From CAIWHR01 sp963734055 (GTDB lineage Bacteria > Pseudomonadota > Gammaproteobacteria > Burkholderiales > Casimicrobiaceae), in assembly GCA_963734055.1 (NCBI GenBank), contig CAVTFQ010000003.1:1-64000 (forward strand): a DNA stretch of 64,000 nt, written 5' to 3'. Shown one piece after another: positions 61,434 through 64,000 of this stretch. A model generated the notes under the pieces. It saw nothing but the letters and a program-made list of their open reading frames with translations. It was not told the origin of the DNA and did not search any database. Positions within the stretch are counted from its first letter, which is position 1. The number at the start of each line of letters is the position of its first letter. Both the position numbers and the translations under genes were made by a program.

Positions 61434-62042
61434 ATGAGCGCCGTCGGCATCGTCGGCCTCCTGCTCGCCGCGGGCCGCGGCACGCGCTTCGGCGGCGAGA
61501 AGCTGCTTGCTCGGCTGGGATCCGGGGATCTTGCGGGCGAGCCCGTGGGCGTCGTCGCGCTGCGTCACCTTCGTCTCGCGGTGCCCGAGGTCGTCGCCGT
61601 GGTTCGCGACGACGACCGTGCGCTCGCGGCGGAACTCGGCGCGAACGGCGCGCGCATCGTGCGATGCGCGAATGCCGACCAGGGCATGGGCGCGAGCCTC
61701 GCCTTCGGCGTGCAGGCGACGGCGCAAGCGAAGGGCTGGCTCGTCGCGCTCGCGGACATGCCGTGGATTCTCCCGGCGACGATCGCGCGGGTCGCCGCGG
61801 CGGTCGCGGACGGCGCCGTCGTCGCCGCACCATTTTTCGGGGGCGAGCGCGGCCATCCCGTCGGATTCGGTGCGGCGTGCTCCGAGGAGCTCGCGGCACT
61901 CACCGGTGACGACGGAGCCAAGTCGGTTGTCGTCGCACAGCGGGATCGTCTCGTCCGCATCGACGTGGACGACGCGGGCATCCTGCGCGACATCGACAGG
62001 CCGGCGGATTTGGCAAGCCAACCGTCGACGACCGGGACCTGA
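61434..62042 (+). CDS. MobA/MocA-like molybdenum-cofactor nucleotidyltransferase family protein
   Basis: 202 residues, GT-A-like nucleotidyltransferase fold. LLLAAGRGTRFGGEKLLA (about 8-25) is the nucleotide/Mg loop, followed by DQGMGASLAFGVQA and ALADMPWI (the Asp of the second metal site). This is the MocA/NTP_transf_3 family that attaches CMP or GMP to molybdopterin. It could serve a molybdoenzyme other than NarG; no such gene is adjacent. Confidence 0.8.
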   Translation: MSAVGIVGLLLAAGRGTRFGGEKLLARLGSGDLAGEPVGVVALRHLRLAVPEVVAVVRDDDRALAAELGANGARIVRCANADQGMGASLAFGVQATAQAKGWLVALADMPWILPATIARVAAAVADGAVVAAPFFGGERGHPVGFGAACSEELAALTGDDGAKSVVVAQRDRLVRIDVDDAGILRDIDRPADLASQPSTTGT

Positions 62043-62112
62043 ATCGGGGTCAGACCCTGTTCTTCGCCTGGCTTTGCGCGGGACAAGCGGAAATGGGGGT
62101 CTGACCCCGATT
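62042..62112. repeat. Inverted repeat AATCGGGGTCAGACCC
   Basis: Perfect 16-base arms at 62042-62057 and 62097-62112 flank a 39-base loop. The left arm overlaps the stop codon of the preceding gene by one base. GGGGTCAGACCC elements are widespread intergenic repeats in proteobacteria. It lies between convergent genes and could act as a bidirectional terminator. Confidence 0.75.
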
Positions 62113-62135
62113 TAGCCCCGGTCAGGCAGCTCGCG

Positions 62136-64000
62136 CTATCCCTCCGCCTGCCACATGTCGCCCTGCCGGCGGACGATCCGGTTCTCCTCTTCCTGCATCC
62201 GCCACCAGTTCCGCAGTTCGGGCTCCTCGAGCGGGCGCGAGATCAGGAAGCCCTGCGCCTCCTCGCAGCCGTGCCGCTTCAGGAACTCGAACTGGCCGGC
62301 GGTCTCGACGCCTTCGGCGATGACGCGCAACCCCAGCGAGTGCGACAGCGCGATGATCGCCTGCGTGATCGCCTCGTCGTTCCGGTTCTGCTCGAGGCCG
62401 TGGACGAAGCGCTGGTCGACCTTCACCGCCTGGATCGGCAGGCGCGCGAGGTACGACAGACTCGAATAGCCGGTGCCGAAATCGTCGACGGTGATCGAGA
62501 CGCCGCGCTGCTTCAGCTTGATCAGCGTCGCGACCGCCTTCTCCGGGTGCGTGATGATCACGCTTTCGGTGATTTCGAGGTCGAGGTAGTGCGCCGGCAG
62601 GCCGCTCGAGGACAGCGCCTCGTCGACGATGGAGAGCCAGCTGTCGTGCTGCAGCTGCTGGACCGACAGGTTGACCGACAGCCGGAGCATCATTCCGTGC
62701 CGGTGCCAGGCGATGACCTGGCGGCACGAGTCGCGCAGCACGCGGGCGCCGAGCGCCTGGATCATGCCCGACTCCTCGGCGATCGGGATGAACTCGGACG
62801 GCGCGATCACGCCGCGGTCCGGATCGCGCCAGCGCAGGAGCGCCTCGACGCCGATCGCGCGGCCGGTCTGCATCTCGATCTGCGGCTGGTAGACGAGGAA
62901 GAACTCGTCGTCCATGAGCCCGCGCCGCATGTCGGTCTCGAGCTGCAGCCTGAGCTGCACGCGCGCGTTCATGTCGGCGGTGTAGAAGCGATACGCGTTC
63001 CGGCCGGCCTCCTTGGCCGCGTACATCGCGGTGTCGGCCTGCTTGATCAGCGTCACCGGGTCGCTCGCGTCGAGCGGGTACATCGACACGCCGATCGAGC
63101 ACGTGAGCGTCGGCATCTGGTCCGACAGCCGGAAGGGCGCGAGGAACGACTCGCGCACGCGCGCGAGGACGGTCATCGTCTCGAACGTCGCGTGGGCCGG
63201 ATCGAGCCCCGGCAGGATCAGCACGAATTCGTCGCCCCCGAGACGAGCCACCGTGTCGGACTCGCGCACGGCCGACGTGAGCCGCTGCGCGACGGCCTGG
63301 AGCAGCTGATCGCCGGAATCGTGGCCGAGCGTGTCGTTGATTCGCTTGAAGTGATCGAAGTCGAGGAAGAGGCACGCGACGTTCGAGCCGTCCCGCTGGG
63401 ACTGCGCGAGGATCTGCTTCAGCCGCTGGTTCAGGAGCGAGCGGTTGGGGAGTCCGGTAAGGATGTCGTGCTGCGCGAGCTTGTAGGCGTGCGCGGTCGC
63501 GATCTCGAGTTCCTTCGTCCGCTGCGCGACCTTGTCCTCGAGCGTGCGCTGGTAGGTCGCCACCTCGGCCTGCGACTCGGCGAGCCGCTGCGTCATGTGG
63601 TTGAACGTGTGCGTGAGGAGGCCGAGCTCGTCGCCCGAGCTCGCGGGCACGTAGACGTCGAGCTTGCCCGACCCGACCGCGCGCGCGGCGCGCATGAGTC
63701 GCCGCATCGGCGCCACGAGCCGGCGCGTCAGCAGCAGCGTGGCTCCGATCGCGAGCACGACGAGCAGCGCGACGATCGACATCGCGCCCAGGATGGCGCG
63801 ACGGAACTCCGTGTTCTGCCGCTCGAACGTCATGCCGAGACGCAGGTAGCCGATCGGCGCGGCTGCCCGCAGGCGCGGATCCGCGCCGGCTCCGTTGCCC
63901 TCCGCCGCCGCCGTGGCGGGAAGCGTCGTTCGCACGAGGACCGGCGCGACGAACTCGAGGTAGCGGCGGCCCTCGATCGTGGGCTCGGTCACGATGGTGG
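62136..64000 (-). CDS. HAMP-GGDEF-EAL cyclic-di-GMP signalling protein (5' end outside window)
   Basis: At least 619 residues of an inner-membrane sensor. The visible part has the end of a periplasmic domain, one membrane helix (ILGAMSIVALLVVLAIGATLLL), HAMP (LVAPMRRLMRAARAVGSGKL), a coiled coil, GGDEF (about 170-335) with RLGGDEFVLIL, and EAL (about 355-600) with GVEALLRWRDPD, LEITES, DDFGTGYSSL and AEGVETAGQ. Both catalytic motifs are intact, so it could make and degrade c-di-GMP. The frame remains open to the window end. Confidence 0.95.
   Translation of the reverse strand, partial: TIVTEPTIEGRRYLEFVAPVLVRTTLPATAAAEGNGAGADPRLRAAAPIGYLRLGMTFERQNTEFRRAILGAMSIVALLVVLAIGATLLLTRRLVAPMRRLMRAARAVGSGKLDVYVPASSGDELGLLTHTFNHMTQRLAESQAEVATYQRTLEDKVAQRTKELEIATAHAYKLAQHDILTGLPNRSLLNQRLKQILAQSQRDGSNVACLFLDFDHFKRINDTLGHDSGDQLLQAVAQRLTSAVRESDTVARLGGDEFVLILPGLDPAHATFETMTVLARVRESFLAPFRLSDQMPTLTCSIGVSMYPLDASDPVTLIKQADTAMYAAKEAGRNAYRFYTADMNARVQLRLQLETDMRRGLMDDEFFLVYQPQIEMQTGRAIGVEALLRWRDPDRGVIAPSEFIPIAEESGMIQALGARVLRDSCRQVIAWHRHGMMLRLSVNLSVQQLQHDSWLSIVDEALSSSGLPAHYLDLEITESVIITHPEKAVATLIKLKQRGVSITVDDFGTGYSSLSYLARLPIQAVKVDQRFVHGLEQNRNDEAITQAIIALSHSLGLRVIAEGVETAGQFEFLKRHGCEEAQGFLISRPLEEPELRNWWRMQEEENRIVRRQGDMWQAEG

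Noticed and set aside
1..64000. CRISPR arrays, rRNA genes or prophage structural genes
   Set aside because: No spaced identical repeats of CRISPR size, no rRNA sequence and no capsid or tail genes were seen.

Overview
The window is GC-rich, densely coded DNA from what looks like a betaproteobacterium, probably Burkholderiales or a relative. The signs are the hrcA/nadK/recN and hemH-grpE-dnaK-dnaJ arrangement, a narK-narGHJI locus with a PpiC gene, Bug-type (TctC) solute-binding domains, and short G/C-run repeats of the kind scattered through such genomes. Three genes carry single-base frameshifts, so either the strain carries some decay or the assembly (possibly a metagenome bin) has a few indel errors.

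Region 1 (1 to about 20.1 kb) reads as an integrated genomic island. A tyrosine integrase lies at the left edge. A 47-base copy of the 3' part of tRNA-His (GTG anticodon) at 20040-20086 looks like the right attachment site. The cargo is a divergent catabolic locus. On the minus strand an eight-gene run encodes a PrpF-TctC fusion, a TRAP transporter (DctP, DctQ, DctM), a MaoC-type hydratase, a CaiB-type CoA-transferase, an HpcH/HpaI-type CoA-ester lyase and an aspartase/fumarase-superfamily lyase. On the plus strand are a LysR regulator, TcuA and TcuB. Together these could take tricarballylate to aconitate, then to itaconate, then to acetyl-CoA plus pyruvate. I regard this combined route as the most interesting system here. 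Behind it lie a frameshifted second integrase, a putative copper or thiol trio (DUF2946, outer-membrane protein, TlpA) and a HigBA toxin-antitoxin pair.

Region 2 (20.1-21.8 kb) is an insertion-sequence graveyard: an IS481-family element with long inverted ends, interrupted by a truncated IS3-family element.

Region 3 (21.9-37.7 kb) is dominated by nitrate respiration. A frameshifted double-domain NarK is divergent from a second NarK followed by narG, narH, narJ, narI and a PpiC foldase. Two FNR-type sites sit in the shared promoter. Two families of G/C-run repeats have invaded the operon, one in frame inside narG and one as a tandem pair between narG and narH. A DapA-like enzyme and an acyl-CoA ligase flank the locus.

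Region 4 (37.7-49.3 kb) is envelope and metal biology: a three-gene polyprenyl-phosphate glycosylation cassette, a bufferin (BufA-BufB-BufC-DoxX) operon with an orphan zinc-finger anti-sigma-like gene, an EEP nuclease-family protein with a ClsB-type phospholipase, an Atm1-type ABC exporter, a PBP7-type endopeptidase and a Tat-exported MsrB.

Region 5 (49.3-64 kb) is core: recN, nadK, hrcA, an NTF2-like gene, hemH, then grpE-dnaK-dnaJ behind a clear sigma-32 promoter. It continues with a frameshifted 8-oxoguanine-deaminase-like amidohydrolase, a type I ABC solute-binding protein, a MobA/MocA-like nucleotidyltransferase and a GGDEF-EAL protein cut by the window end.
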